Assembly: GCA_964522975.1 (NCBI GenBank)
Contig: CAZFXK010000064.1
Coordinates: forward strand, 1-15,124
Source: Bacteroides_E sp964522975
GTDB lineage: Bacteria; Bacteroidota; Bacteroidia; Bacteroidales; Bacteroidaceae
DNA: 15,124 bases
Direction of reading: 5' to 3'
Shown: positions 1 through 7,314 of the stretch, piece after piece
Layout: the number at the start of each line of letters is the position of its first letter
Position numbering within the stretch: position 1 is the stretch's first letter
The notes under the pieces: model-generated
The model's database searches: none
What the model was told of the DNA's origin: nothing
What the model saw: only the letters and a program-made list of their open reading frames with translations
Position numbers and translations under genes: made by a program

Positions 1-56
1 GGAACGGAAGGGCAAAAACTCGCTACGCTCAAACAGTTTGCCCTTCTTCTCGTTCC
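1..56. repeat. Hairpin element with GAGCGTAGCGAG loop core (copy 1, minus orientation)
   Basis: An outer stem pairs GGAACG (1-6) with CGTTCC (51-56). An inner 9-bp stem pairs AAGGGCAAA (8-16) with TTTGCCCTT (37-45). The loop carries CTCGCTACGCTC (19-30), the reverse complement of GAGCGTAGCGAG. Read on the minus strand, positions 38 to 15 match the core of the second hairpin (222-245) at 21 of 24 bases. The element may continue to the left of the window. No T-run follows, so it is not an obvious terminator. Confidence 0.7.
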
Positions 57-171
57 CTACTTCCTCACTCTTTTACGGCTTTTCCAAGAGAGCACCGTTA
101 GATAAGGTATTCTTTAGTTTGTTTGATTTTTAAAATAAAGCAAGATTATGCCGTGCAAGCAAAAAGGTCAT

Positions 172-286
172 TTCCGGAGAGGCGAATAAGAAAAAGAGAG
201 CAATAGGCGTTAAAAAGCGTGAACTGTCCGAGCGCAGCGAGTTTTCACGCTTTAGCCTGTTGTTCACTTTTTCCGCCTCGTAGGAA
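172..286. repeat. Long imperfect foldback with GAGCGCAGCGAG loop core (copy 2, plus orientation)
   Basis: The central stem AAAGCGTGAA (214-223) pairs perfectly with TTCACGCTTT (244-253). Outside it the arms keep pairing with interruptions: GGC (206-208) with GCC (255-257), GAGGCG (179-184) with CGCCTC (274-279) and TTCC (172-175) with GGAA (283-286). The loop core GAGCGCAGCGAG is at 230-241. Its stem sequence is unrelated to that of copy 1 although the loop core is nearly the same, which suggests a dispersed structured repeat. Confidence 0.65.
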
Positions 287-305
287 CAGACTTGATCTTT
301 TTCGG

Positions 306-333
306 TTCCTTTTTCTATCAAGAGAAAAAGGAA
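306..333. repeat. Perfect 11-bp hairpin
   Basis: TTCCTTTTTCT (306-316) pairs without mismatch with AGAAAAAGGAA (323-333) around the 6-nt loop ATCAAG. There is no T-run on the exit side of either strand, so it is not a classical intrinsic terminator. Its right arm is part of the first copy of the imperfect tandem duplication at 317-375. Confidence 0.6.
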
Positions 334-375
334 TAAAACAAAAGAATCAAGCTTAAAAAAGGAATAAAAACAAAA
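317..375. repeat. Imperfect tandem duplication, about 29-bp period
   Basis: The unit at 317-343 begins ATCAAG, continues through AAAAAGGAATAAAA and ends CAAAA. It recurs at 346-375 with the same start and end and a few extra A/T bases. The two copies are separated by two bases. It looks like a local duplication in A-rich noncoding DNA. I see no third copy. Confidence 0.5.
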
Positions 376-420
376 ATTCTCTTTTTCAGAAAATTTCTCT
401 TGTAAAAAAGAGAAAAAATC

Positions 421-497
421 GGTCCGGGTTATAACAACCCTCGGCCTGGGATCGAAGACCTGTCTCTCCCAGACCGACAGCCCTTGGGACTGGGACC
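421..497. other. Four-arm (cloverleaf-like) foldable block, candidate structured RNA or DNA
   Basis: This GC-rich block sits in AT-rich surroundings. GGTCC (421-425) pairs with GGACC (493-497) and closes three arms. Arm one is GGGTT/AACCC (426-440, 5-nt loop). Arm two is TCGG (441-444) with CCGA (474-477) and CTGGGA (446-451) with TCCCAG (467-472), 10 bp with one C-A mismatch. Arm three is 478-492, 5 bp with one mismatch. The arms abut with no unpaired junction bases. At 77 nt it is tRNA-sized, but the middle loop is 15 nt and there is no proper T loop or anticodon loop, so it is not a normal tRNA. On the minus strand it is followed by T-runs (418-413 and 409-404), which would suit a minus-strand RNA. 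The strand is unknown. Confidence 0.45.
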
Positions 498-555
498 CAC
501 CATTTCCCTCCCGGTAAACCACAAAAACGAACCTACGGCTGAAAAAGAAAAATAG

Positions 556-587
556 TTAGGAGCGAATTGAAAATAGCACTATTTTTG
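556..587 (+). promoter_or_regulatory. Candidate Bacteroidota-type promoter for cysE
   Basis: TATTTTTG at 580-587 fits the Bacteroidota -7 consensus TAnnTTTG exactly. TTAG at 556-559, 20 bp upstream, is a one-mismatch fit to the -33 element TTTG. Initiation would fall near 594, leaving a leader of roughly 68 nt before ATG 662. A weaker alternative -7, TATCTTTA at 622-629, would give a shorter leader but has no good -33 partner. Confidence 0.5.
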
Positions 588-661
588 CAACAGATAGCCT
601 TATATATAGACGAATAAATAGTATCTTTACCACCTCACAGACTATAATATTGGACTTAACA

Positions 662-1552
662 ATGAATTCTTCAGATTTTACCACCATAATCACCAAGACG
701 GTTGATGAACTGTCTAAAGATGAGTCGTATCAAAACCTGTTCCATCAGCACATAGACGGAGAGCCATTGCCCTCCTCCAAAGTACTGTTTAATGTCATTG
801 AATTGTTACGTTCCATTCTTTTTCCCGGTTATTACGGTAACTCAACCGTCAACAGCAGAACCCTAAAATATCACATCGGAACAAACGTAGAACAAATATT
901 TGATTTGTTAAGCGATCAGATTCTGGCCGGATTATGCTTCGGGAAAAAAGAAGATTGCTTTCAATCTTTTGAAGGCAAAAGACGGTATGCCGCCTCACTG
1001 GCCGCAAAATTCATCACCACCCTTCCTGCCATGCGACAGACCTTGTCTACCGACGTACAAGCAGCCTATAACGGCGACCCGGCAGCCAAAAGCATTGGCG
1101 AGGTCATTTTTTGCTATCCCGCCATTAAGGCCATCAGCAACTACCGCATTGCACACGAATTGATGCGATTGGATATTCCCCTTATTCCACGAATCATCAC
1201 CGAGATGGCACACAGCGAAACCGGAATAGACATCCATCCCGGAGCTCAGATAGGGCATCATTTCACCATAGACCATGGAACGGGAGTGGTCATTGGAGAG
1301 ACCTGCATCATTGGCAACCACGTAAAACTCTATCAGGGAGTAACGTTAGGCGCCAAGAGCTTTCCGCTGGATGAAAAAGGGCAACCCATCAAAGGCATCC
1401 CGAGACACCCCATTTTAGAAGATCACGTCATAATTTACTCCAATGCCACCATTTTAGGGCGAATCACCATAGGGCAAGGAGCCGTTGTGGGGGGAAACAT
1501 CTGGGTAACCGAGAATGTAGAACCGGGCCAACGCATCGCCCAAAACAGATAA
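662..1552 (+). CDS. cysE: Serine O-acetyltransferase (CysE/SAT type)
   Basis: The enzyme transfers an acetyl group from acetyl-CoA to L-serine, making O-acetylserine, the first step of cysteine synthesis in the cytoplasm. The 296-residue protein has an N-terminal helical region (about 1-185) and a C-terminal left-handed beta-helix of hexapeptide repeats from about residue 188. D190 (in GIDIHPGA) and H205 (in IDHGTG) have the same 15-residue spacing as the catalytic Asp143 and His158 of E. coli CysE. The length fits the longer SAT form common in Bacteroidales. I prefer ATG 662. A TTG 12 bases upstream (650) is in frame, but nothing favours it. No cysK is nearby. The methyltransferase gene follows after 32 bp, probably on the same transcript. 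Confidence 0.93.
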   Translation: MNSSDFTTIITKTVDELSKDESYQNLFHQHIDGEPLPSSKVLFNVIELLRSILFPGYYGNSTVNSRTLKYHIGTNVEQIFDLLSDQILAGLCFGKKEDCFQSFEGKRRYAASLAAKFITTLPAMRQTLSTDVQAAYNGDPAAKSIGEVIFCYPAIKAISNYRIAHELMRLDIPLIPRIITEMAHSETGIDIHPGAQIGHHFTIDHGTGVVIGETCIIGNHVKLYQGVTLGAKSFPLDEKGQPIKGIPRHPILEDHVIIYSNATILGRITIGQGAVVGGNIWVTENVEPGQRIAQNR

Positions 1553-1584
1553 AGAAGAATAAAAACACCTATCACTAAAAAACA

Positions 1585-2868
1585 ATGAATAAATCCTTTC
1601 CAATGATTGCTAAAACTTTTCAAGGATTAGAAGAGGTTTTAGCCAACGAACTGACTCAACTGGGAGCCTTAGAGGTTAAACCCGGACGGCGTATGGTTTC
1701 GTTTTCCGGAGATAAGAAGATGCTCTACCAAGCCAACTTCAACCTGCGAACAGCCACTCGCATTCTGGTACCCATCCACGAGTTTACCGCAGAGCACGCC
1801 GATGAGGTATATGAGGCAGTTAAATCGTTGGAATGGAGTAACTACCTGGATGAAAAAAAGACCTTTGCCATTGATTCCGTGGTTTTTAGTGATAAATTCA
1901 GACACTCAAAATTTGTGGCTTACCGTGTAAAAGATGCCATTGTGGACCATTTTATAGAGCAAGGGAAAAAAAGGCCCTCAGTGCGACTGAATAATCCGGA
2001 TTTATACCTCAATATTCATATTGCAAACACCACCTGCACCCTCTCCTTAGACTCCTCCGGAGAATCGCTTCATCGCAGGGGATACCGCCAAGAGGCAACG
2101 GCAGCTCCGCTGAATGAGGTGTTGGCCGCAGGCATCATTCTACTTACCGGATGGAAAGGCGAATGCGACCTGATTGACCCGATGTGCGGATCGGGTACCA
2201 TTCCCATTGAAGCGGCATTGATTGCCCGAAACATAGCCCCCGGCATATTCAGAAAGCAATATGCATTTGAGAAATGGGGCGATTTTGATCAAGACCTATT
2301 TGACTCCGTCTATAACGACGACAGTCAGGAACGGGAATTTAACCATACCATCTATGCTTACGACATCGACCCAAAGGCCATTGCAATTGCCATTCAAAAT
2401 GCCAAGATGGCCGGAGCCACCAAACACATTGAGTTCAAGGTACAATCGTTTCAACACTTTGAACAACCCAAAGAGAAAGCCATACTGATTACAAACCCTC
2501 CCTATGGAGAACGAATTACGTCCAACGATTTAGCCGGCCTCTATACCATGATTGGAGAACGACTAAAGCACGCCTTTCTGGGAGGTGATGCCTGGATCTT
2601 ATCCTATAAGGAAGAATCGTTTAATAGCATTGGGTTAAAGCCCAGTGGACGCATTAAGTTATTTAACGGCCCTTTAGCGTGTGAGCTTAGAAAATATGAA
2701 ATCTTTGACGGAACCTATAAAACCTTTCGGAAAGAGGGAAATGAGAGAAATCCGTATAGAAAGAGAAGCAGAGAGTACCCCAACACAGACAGAAAAAGAA
2801 AGGCACAACCAACTAAAAAACACTATTATAGTTCAAAAAAAGGCAAAAGAGGTAAAAATGAAAATTAA
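1585..2868 (+). CDS. rlmL: THUMP-domain class I rRNA methyltransferase, RlmL type (23S rRNA guanine-N2)
   Basis: This 427-residue protein is probably the counterpart of the RlmL half of E. coli RlmKL, which makes N2-methylguanosine at 23S rRNA position 2445 with S-adenosylmethionine. The order is a small N-terminal domain (about 1-45), a THUMP RNA-binding domain (about 46-155) and a Rossmann methyltransferase domain (about 165-380). The SAM-binding motif DPMCGSGT is at 198-205 and the catalytic motif NPPYGER at 304-310. The RlmK half (m7G2069) is absent; the protein ends in a strongly basic tail (about 385-427) rich in Lys and Arg that probably contacts RNA. The last 11 bases overlap the start of the peptidase gene. 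Family assignment is firm, and the exact target base is inferred from homology. Confidence 0.87.
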   Translation: MNKSFPMIAKTFQGLEEVLANELTQLGALEVKPGRRMVSFSGDKKMLYQANFNLRTATRILVPIHEFTAEHADEVYEAVKSLEWSNYLDEKKTFAIDSVVFSDKFRHSKFVAYRVKDAIVDHFIEQGKKRPSVRLNNPDLYLNIHIANTTCTLSLDSSGESLHRRGYRQEATAAPLNEVLAAGIILLTGWKGECDLIDPMCGSGTIPIEAALIARNIAPGIFRKQYAFEKWGDFDQDLFDSVYNDDSQEREFNHTIYAYDIDPKAIAIAIQNAKMAGATKHIEFKVQSFQHFEQPKEKAILITNPPYGERITSNDLAGLYTMIGERLKHAFLGGDAWILSYKEESFNSIGLKPSGRIKLFNGPLACELRKYEIFDGTYKTFRKEGNERNPYRKRSREYPNTDRKRKAQPTKKHYYSSKKGKRGKNEN

Positions 2869-4990
2869 AAAACCGTTCATCTTCATTTTTTTATTCATCG
2901 CGAGCAGTTTATCGCTCTCCACAGCCCAAGAGGTGGAGCATTTAACGTTAGACCACCTCATTCCGGGAGGAAACAACTATCTTGCAATAGAAGATCGGCA
3001 TAACATAAGCTGGTGGGGAGATGCCTATGTAATCCCCGGTTTGGACACCTTGAACATCCATAATGCACAAACGGGGAAAAAAGAGTTTTTCCTAACGCGC
3101 GACTCCCTAAACAAATTCTTACCGCAAGAAGATCAAGTGCTGAGCCTCTACTTCACCTCCCTGCCTTGGAGTGATAAAAAACACCTTTTGATTGAGAAGA
3201 AAAACAACCTTCTCATTTTTGATTGGGAGAATAAAAAGCTGATAAAAAAGATTGAGCCACAAGCTCAGGCCAAAAACATAGACTTCCACCCAAAGAGCCA
3301 AAACATAGCCTACACCCTACACCACAATCTGTACGTCAACCATAAAAGAGTGACTATGGAACCCCAAGGGATAGTATGCGGACAGAGTGTACATCAACAA
3401 GAGTTTGGCATCCATAAAGGTACATTCTGGAGTTCGGAAGGAAATTACCTGGCCTATTATAAAATGGACGAACGAATGGTTACCTCCTATCCGTTAGTAG
3501 ATGTAACCGCCCGTACCGCCACTTTAAACGACTTTCGTTACCCCATGGCAGGAATGAAAAGCCATAAAGTGGAAGTGGGGATATATAATGTAAAAGAAGA
3601 TGCTTACCTCTACTTAAATACCGGCGATGCCACCAATAGGTATTTTACCAATATCAGCTGGAGTCCGGACGAAAAAAGCCTTTACCTGATTGAGCTTAAC
3701 CGGGAGCAGAACGTGGCTAAACTATGCCAATATGAGGTAGCCTCCGGAGAGTTAATCAACGTATTAGTGGAGGAATCGCACCCTAAATATGTAGAACCTC
3801 AACACCCCCTTGTTTTCTTGCCCTGGAACCCGGAACTCTTTATTTACCAAAGTCAAAAAGACGGTTTTAACCACCTCTATCTATACAACACCCAAGGGGA
3901 ACTAATAAAACAGCTGACACAAGAAGACTGGCTGGTAACGGAACTGGTGGGTTTCAATACGAAGCAGAAAGAAATCATCTATACCTCTACTGAGAAATCT
4001 CCCTTGGAATCGCACCTGTTTTCCATTAACGAGGAAGGCAAAAAAAGAATTTTAAACGATGTGGAAGGGGTTCACCAAGGCCTTCTCAGCGAGTCCGGGG
4101 AATTCATCATAGACCGGTATAGCAATCCGGATACCCCTCGTAAAATGGAATGCTTATCGACTACCGGGAAAAAACAAACACACCTCATACTCAATGCGCC
4201 CAATCCTTTAGAAGGATTTAAGCAACCTCTGATTGAGGTAGATACCCTGTTGGCTGCCGATAATGCCACTCCTCTTTATTACAGATGGGTAAAACCTGCG
4301 GACTTCGACCCCAACAAAAAATATCCGGTCATCATCTATGTTTATGGCGGGCCTCACGCCCAATTAATAACCAAAAGCTGGCAATGGGGCACCCGGGGCT
4401 GGGACATCCATATGGCCAATAAAGGATACCTTGTTTTCTCTCTGGACAACCGGGGAAGTGCAAACCGGGGATTGAAGTTTGAAAATATTACACACAGGCA
4501 ATTGGGTGTTTTGGAAACCAAAGACCAGATGAAAGGGGTGGAATGGTTAAAAAAACAGCCCTTTGTGGATGCCGAAAGAATAGGGGTACACGGATGGAGT
4601 TATGGCGGGCATATGACCCTCTCTCTGCTTCTTCGTCACCCGGATGCCTTTAAAGTCGGCGTAGCAGGTGGACCGGTGGTAGACTGGAAATATTACGAAA
4701 TTATGTATGGGGAACGTTATATGGGTACGCCTCAGCATAATCCGCAAGGATATCAAAAAACAGATATGAAAGCATTGGCAGGGAACTTGAAAGCCCGCCT
4801 ATTGTTAATACACGGCGGAATGGATAACATCTGTGTGCCACAACACACCTACTCCTTCCTTAATGCTTGCATTAAAGCCGGAACTTTTCCCGACCTGTTT
4901 ATCTACCCCAACCATAAACACAATGTTACCGGTAAGGACAGGGTACATTTACACGCGTTAATTACACGCTATTTTGAAAACAATTTATAA
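2858..4990 (+). CDS. dppIV: Dipeptidyl peptidase IV-like serine peptidase (family S9B), exported
   Basis: The enzyme removes dipeptides, typically X-Pro, from peptide N-termini and supports peptide use in the periplasm or at the cell surface. The 710-residue protein starts with a signal peptide (about 1-22: KIKK, a hydrophobic core, then STAQ). An eight-bladed beta-propeller follows (about 40-500) and contains the HQQEFGI segment, whose Glu should bind the substrate N-terminus. The C-terminal alpha/beta-hydrolase domain has the catalytic triad S581 (GWSYGG), D656 (HGGMDN) and H688 (KHN). Sequence around YVYGGPHAQL, IMYGERY and the final GKDRVHLH region agrees closely with P. gingivalis DPP IV as I remember it. 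A prolyl tripeptidyl peptidase is the main alternative. ATG 2858 is chosen because it places the signal peptide at the N-terminus; the frame stays open upstream only inside rlmL. Confidence 0.9.
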   Translation: MKIKKPFIFIFLFIASSLSLSTAQEVEHLTLDHLIPGGNNYLAIEDRHNISWWGDAYVIPGLDTLNIHNAQTGKKEFFLTRDSLNKFLPQEDQVLSLYFTSLPWSDKKHLLIEKKNNLLIFDWENKKLIKKIEPQAQAKNIDFHPKSQNIAYTLHHNLYVNHKRVTMEPQGIVCGQSVHQQEFGIHKGTFWSSEGNYLAYYKMDERMVTSYPLVDVTARTATLNDFRYPMAGMKSHKVEVGIYNVKEDAYLYLNTGDATNRYFTNISWSPDEKSLYLIELNREQNVAKLCQYEVASGELINVLVEESHPKYVEPQHPLVFLPWNPELFIYQSQKDGFNHLYLYNTQGELIKQLTQEDWLVTELVGFNTKQKEIIYTSTEKSPLESHLFSINEEGKKRILNDVEGVHQGLLSESGEFIIDRYSNPDTPRKMECLSTTGKKQTHLILNAPNPLEGFKQPLIEVDTLLAADNATPLYYRWVKPADFDPNKKYPVIIYVYGGPHAQLITKSWQWGTRGWDIHMANKGYLVFSLDNRGSANRGLKFENITHRQLGVLETKDQMKGVEWLKKQPFVDAERIGVHGWSYGGHMTLSLLLRHPDAFKVGVAGGPVVDWKYYEIMYGERYMGTPQHNPQGYQKTDMKALAGNLKARLLLIHGGMDNICVPQHTYSFLNACIKAGTFPDLFIYPNHKHNVTGKDRVHLHALITRYFENNL

Positions 4991-5001
4991 ATTTATACTT
5001 G
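4973..5001 (+). promoter_or_regulatory. Weak candidate promoter before purD
   Basis: TTTG (4973-4976) lies 17 bp before TATACTTG (4994-5001), which has one mismatch to TAnnTTTG. It would initiate close to position 5008, just upstream of the purD ATG at 5020. The site overlaps the end of the peptidase gene and is weaker than the sites before cysE and the DUF2723 gene. It could give purD some independent expression, but this is uncertain. Confidence 0.3.
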
Positions 5002-5019
5002 GATTAAATTAAAATAATT

Positions 5020-6294
5020 ATGAGACTTTTACTTTTAGGGGCGGGCGGAAGAGAGCACGCATTGGCATGGAAAATGGCACAAAGTCCTCTATTGGAAAAA
5101 CTATTCATTGCACCGGGTAATCCGGGAACGGCTTCTGTTGGAGAGAACGTAAGCCTCCCCATTACAGATTTTGAAGCCATAAAAAACTGGAGTCTGGAAA
5201 ATGAGATAGATATGGTTGTCGTTGGCCCTGAAGACCCTTTAGTGAAAGGGGTCTATGATGCCTTTCAACAAGATGCAAAAACCCGCCACATTGCAGTTAT
5301 AGGGCCCTCAAAAGAGGCAGCCCAACTGGAAGGAAGCAAGCAATTTGCCAAAGCGTTTATGCAACGCCACAACATACCTACAGCCGGCTATAAAAGTATA
5401 ACAAAAGAAAATTTGGAAGAGGGACTTTCTTTCCTGGAAACCCTAAAGGCTCCCTATGTATTAAAAGCCGACGGACTATGTGCCGGCAAAGGGGTACTTA
5501 TAGTGCCTACCCTTGAAGAGGCAAAAAAAGAGTTGAAAGCAATGCTCTCCGGACGTTTTGGTGAAGCCGGCGAAACGGTGGTCATAGAAGAATTTCTGTC
5601 GGGCACAGAATGTTCTGTCTTTGTTCTAACTGATGGCACCCACTACAAGGTGCTTCCGGTAGCCAAAGATTACAAACGGATTGGCGAAGGAGACACCGGA
5701 TTGAACACCGGAGGAATGGGAAGCATTACACCGGTTCCTTTTGCCGATGAAACCTATATGAAGAAAGTTTGTGAACGAATAGTAGAACCTACCATAAACG
5801 GACTTAAAGAAGAGAACTTAACCTATAAAGGGTTTATTTTTCTGGGCCTAATTGGAGAACAAGATCCCTATGTCATAGAGTATAATGTGCGTATGGGGGA
5901 TCCGGAGACAGAGAGTGTAATGCTCCGGGTGGAAAGCGACCTACTTGACTTACTGCAAGGTGTAGCCGAAGAAGACTTAGAGAAGAGAACACTAAAAATA
6001 GATGAGCGATCGGCAGCTTGTGTAGTTATGGTAAGCGGTGGATATCCGGAAAAATTCGAGAAAGGATTTACCATAAAGGGATTGGAGAAAGTTAAAAATC
6101 ATCCCAACAGTCTGATTTTCCACTCCGGAACCAAACAAACGGGAGAAAACATCATAACCCAAGGAGGAAGGGTATTGGCCATCTCCTCTTATGGAAAAAA
6201 CAAAGAAGAGGCTCTTGAGAACAGCTATGAGTTAGCCAAAGAAATTGAATATGAAAACAAATATTACCGTACCGACATCGGTTTTGACTTATAA
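5020..6294 (+). CDS. purD: Phosphoribosylamine-glycine ligase (GAR synthetase)
   Basis: PurD joins glycine to 5-phosphoribosylamine using ATP, making glycinamide ribonucleotide, the second step of de novo purine synthesis in the cytoplasm. The 424 residues match the normal single-domain bacterial length. The N-terminal domain begins with LLLGAGGREHA (4-14). The ATP-grasp fold carries LKADGLCAGKGV (148-159), GGMG (231-234) and the metal and phosphate-binding segment NVRMGDPETE (289-298). A C-terminal domain follows to the end. There is no PurM or PurN fusion and no other pur gene nearby, so purine synthesis genes appear scattered. It starts 29 bp after the peptidase stop and ends 15 bp before the membrane-protein gene. 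Confidence 0.96.
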   Translation: MRLLLLGAGGREHALAWKMAQSPLLEKLFIAPGNPGTASVGENVSLPITDFEAIKNWSLENEIDMVVVGPEDPLVKGVYDAFQQDAKTRHIAVIGPSKEAAQLEGSKQFAKAFMQRHNIPTAGYKSITKENLEEGLSFLETLKAPYVLKADGLCAGKGVLIVPTLEEAKKELKAMLSGRFGEAGETVVIEEFLSGTECSVFVLTDGTHYKVLPVAKDYKRIGEGDTGLNTGGMGSITPVPFADETYMKKVCERIVEPTINGLKEENLTYKGFIFLGLIGEQDPYVIEYNVRMGDPETESVMLRVESDLLDLLQGVAEEDLEKRTLKIDERSAACVVMVSGGYPEKFEKGFTIKGLEKVKNHPNSLIFHSGTKQTGENIITQGGRVLAISSYGKNKEEALENSYELAKEIEYENKYYRTDIGFDL

Positions 6295-6309
6295 AAGTAA
6301 AGCGTAGAA

Positions 6310-7314
6310 ATGGTGAGGGGAAATCCATTACAAAAAAGAAAGAAGTTGGGACGCTCTATTTTTAGCCTCTCCCTATTTGCCTTTGTGCTATTTTGGTTCA
6401 TTTCGCTCTTTTTTGTTACCCCTCCCCTTCCAACCAGCTCTTTTCTCCCTGATTTCTTTCATACATTCACTCCGGCTGCCTCCAAGGTGTTAGCCTTAGT
6501 GGTTTATTTAATGATTGGGTACCTGCTCATTCCTTTGAATAACCATTTTGGTTTAATCCAGATCAAAGCCTCTTTGCAGACTTCGGTTTTTTTCTTTTTT
6601 GTGGCCGCTTGTCCCTATCTACACCAAGCTCAGGTGGGTATGATAACCCCTTTGCTCCTTCTGGGAATTTTCCACTCTTTATTCAACAGCTATCAGCTGA
6701 AACAGGTGTCGAACCGGAATATTTTTCGCTGCTTTCTCTATTTGGGGATTTTCAGCCTTGCTCTTCCACAGCTGCTTTTCTTCAGCCCCATTCTTCTACT
6801 GACTGCAACGATGCTCCAAGCTTTGACCCTACGCGGTTTTTTTGCTTCCTTATTAGGATATGTCACTCCCTATTGGTTTCTCTTTGCGTATGCCTATTTT
6901 ACCCAGCAAATGGACTTCTTTAATGCATTCATTAAAGAGATCACACACGGGTACGGGCACTATACGCTAATGGATCTACCCTCCGGGGTTTTACTTATGC
7001 TAGGCTTCTTGTTTCTTCTGTTTTTAATCAGTAGCATCCATTTCATTATCCACAGGCACCGGAATAAGCTGAAAATCAGAATGTTCTTAACTGCCATTCT
7101 ATTCATCACGTTCTTCTTTTTTGTTTTTATTGCCGTTCAACCCATTCATATTGGAATGCTACTTCCTTCCATACTGGTGGGTAACAGCATTTTAATGGCA
7201 CACTTCATTGCCTTAACCAAAGGAAGATGGGCCAATGGCTTCTTGATTCTTGCTACTGTATGTTTGTTTGTGATTTATGTTTATAGCTTATGGATGCAGT
7301 CACAGTCTTTTTAA
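6310..7314 (+). CDS. Unrecognised multi-pass membrane protein
   Basis: I do not recognise a family with confidence. The 334-residue protein has a short basic start (residues 8-15, KKRKKLGR) and then about ten hydrophobic segments, near 17-36, 57-77, 92-107, 109-125, 139-157, 158-175, 177-197, 225-246, 258-275 and 282-327 (the last probably two helices). Phe and Leu dominate, which makes the gene T-rich on its coding strand compared with its neighbours. No nucleotide-binding or transporter signature is visible. The polar loop near 199-222 (TQQMDFF through HGYGHYTL) is the longest soluble stretch. It ends 25 bases inside the next membrane-protein gene, suggesting translational coupling. Hydrophobic uncharacterised Bacteroidota families such as DUF6427 are possible relatives but unproven. 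Confidence 0.8.
   Translation: MVRGNPLQKRKKLGRSIFSLSLFAFVLFWFISLFFVTPPLPTSSFLPDFFHTFTPAASKVLALVVYLMIGYLLIPLNNHFGLIQIKASLQTSVFFFFVAACPYLHQAQVGMITPLLLLGIFHSLFNSYQLKQVSNRNIFRCFLYLGIFSLALPQLLFFSPILLLTATMLQALTLRGFFASLLGYVTPYWFLFAYAYFTQQMDFFNAFIKEITHGYGHYTLMDLPSGVLLMLGFLFLLFLISSIHFIIHRHRNKLKIRMFLTAILFITFFFFVFIAVQPIHIGMLLPSILVGNSILMAHFIALTKGRWANGFLILATVCLFVIYVYSLWMQSQSF

Larger units (their letters stand above)
1..661. other. Gene-free, structure-rich intergenic region upstream of cysE
   Basis: No convincing gene lies here. The longest open frame, on the minus strand at 130-522, runs through every inverted repeat and encodes Phe/Leu/Lys/Arg-rich low-complexity protein with no domain, so I treat it as chance. 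The region holds a hairpin at 1-56, a long foldback at 172-286, a perfect hairpin at 306-333, an imperfect tandem duplication at 317-375, an 8-bp hairpin (394-401 with 408-415, 6-nt loop), a four-arm fold at 421-497 and a promoter-like site at 556-587. Positions 57-171 and 498-555 show nothing I can name. No T-run follows any of the + strand hairpins, so none is a clear terminator for a gene upstream of the window. On the minus strand T-runs follow the 421-497 block. Confidence 0.75.

Noticed and set aside
421..497. A functional tRNA gene
   Set aside because: The length and four-arm shape fit, but the middle loop is 15 nt with no 7-nt anticodon loop, the acceptor stem is only 5 bp and no T-loop sequence is in the right place on either strand.
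130..522. Minus-strand open frame of 130 codons
   Set aside because: It passes through every hairpin and the cloverleaf block, the protein is low-complexity Phe/Leu/Lys/Arg-rich with no domain, and the DNA shows structural, not coding, constraint.
650..661. TTG start giving four extra residues for cysE
   Set aside because: ATG 662 is in frame 12 bases later and needs no rare start; nothing in the added residues is conserved in the family as far as I know.
995..1321. Minus-strand open frame of 108 codons inside cysE
   Set aside because: It is antisense to the conserved acetyltransferase region, has no recognisable domain and no promoter, and is explained by the codon pattern of cysE.
2681..2857. 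N-terminal extension of the peptidase by 59 codons
   Set aside because: It would lie entirely inside rlmL and put the signal peptide in the middle of the protein. ATG 2858 gives a normal signal peptide.
6271..6285. Small hairpin plus T-run at the end of purD as a terminator
   Set aside because: The stem ACCG/CGGT is only 4 bp, lies before the stop codon and is followed by just three or four T residues.
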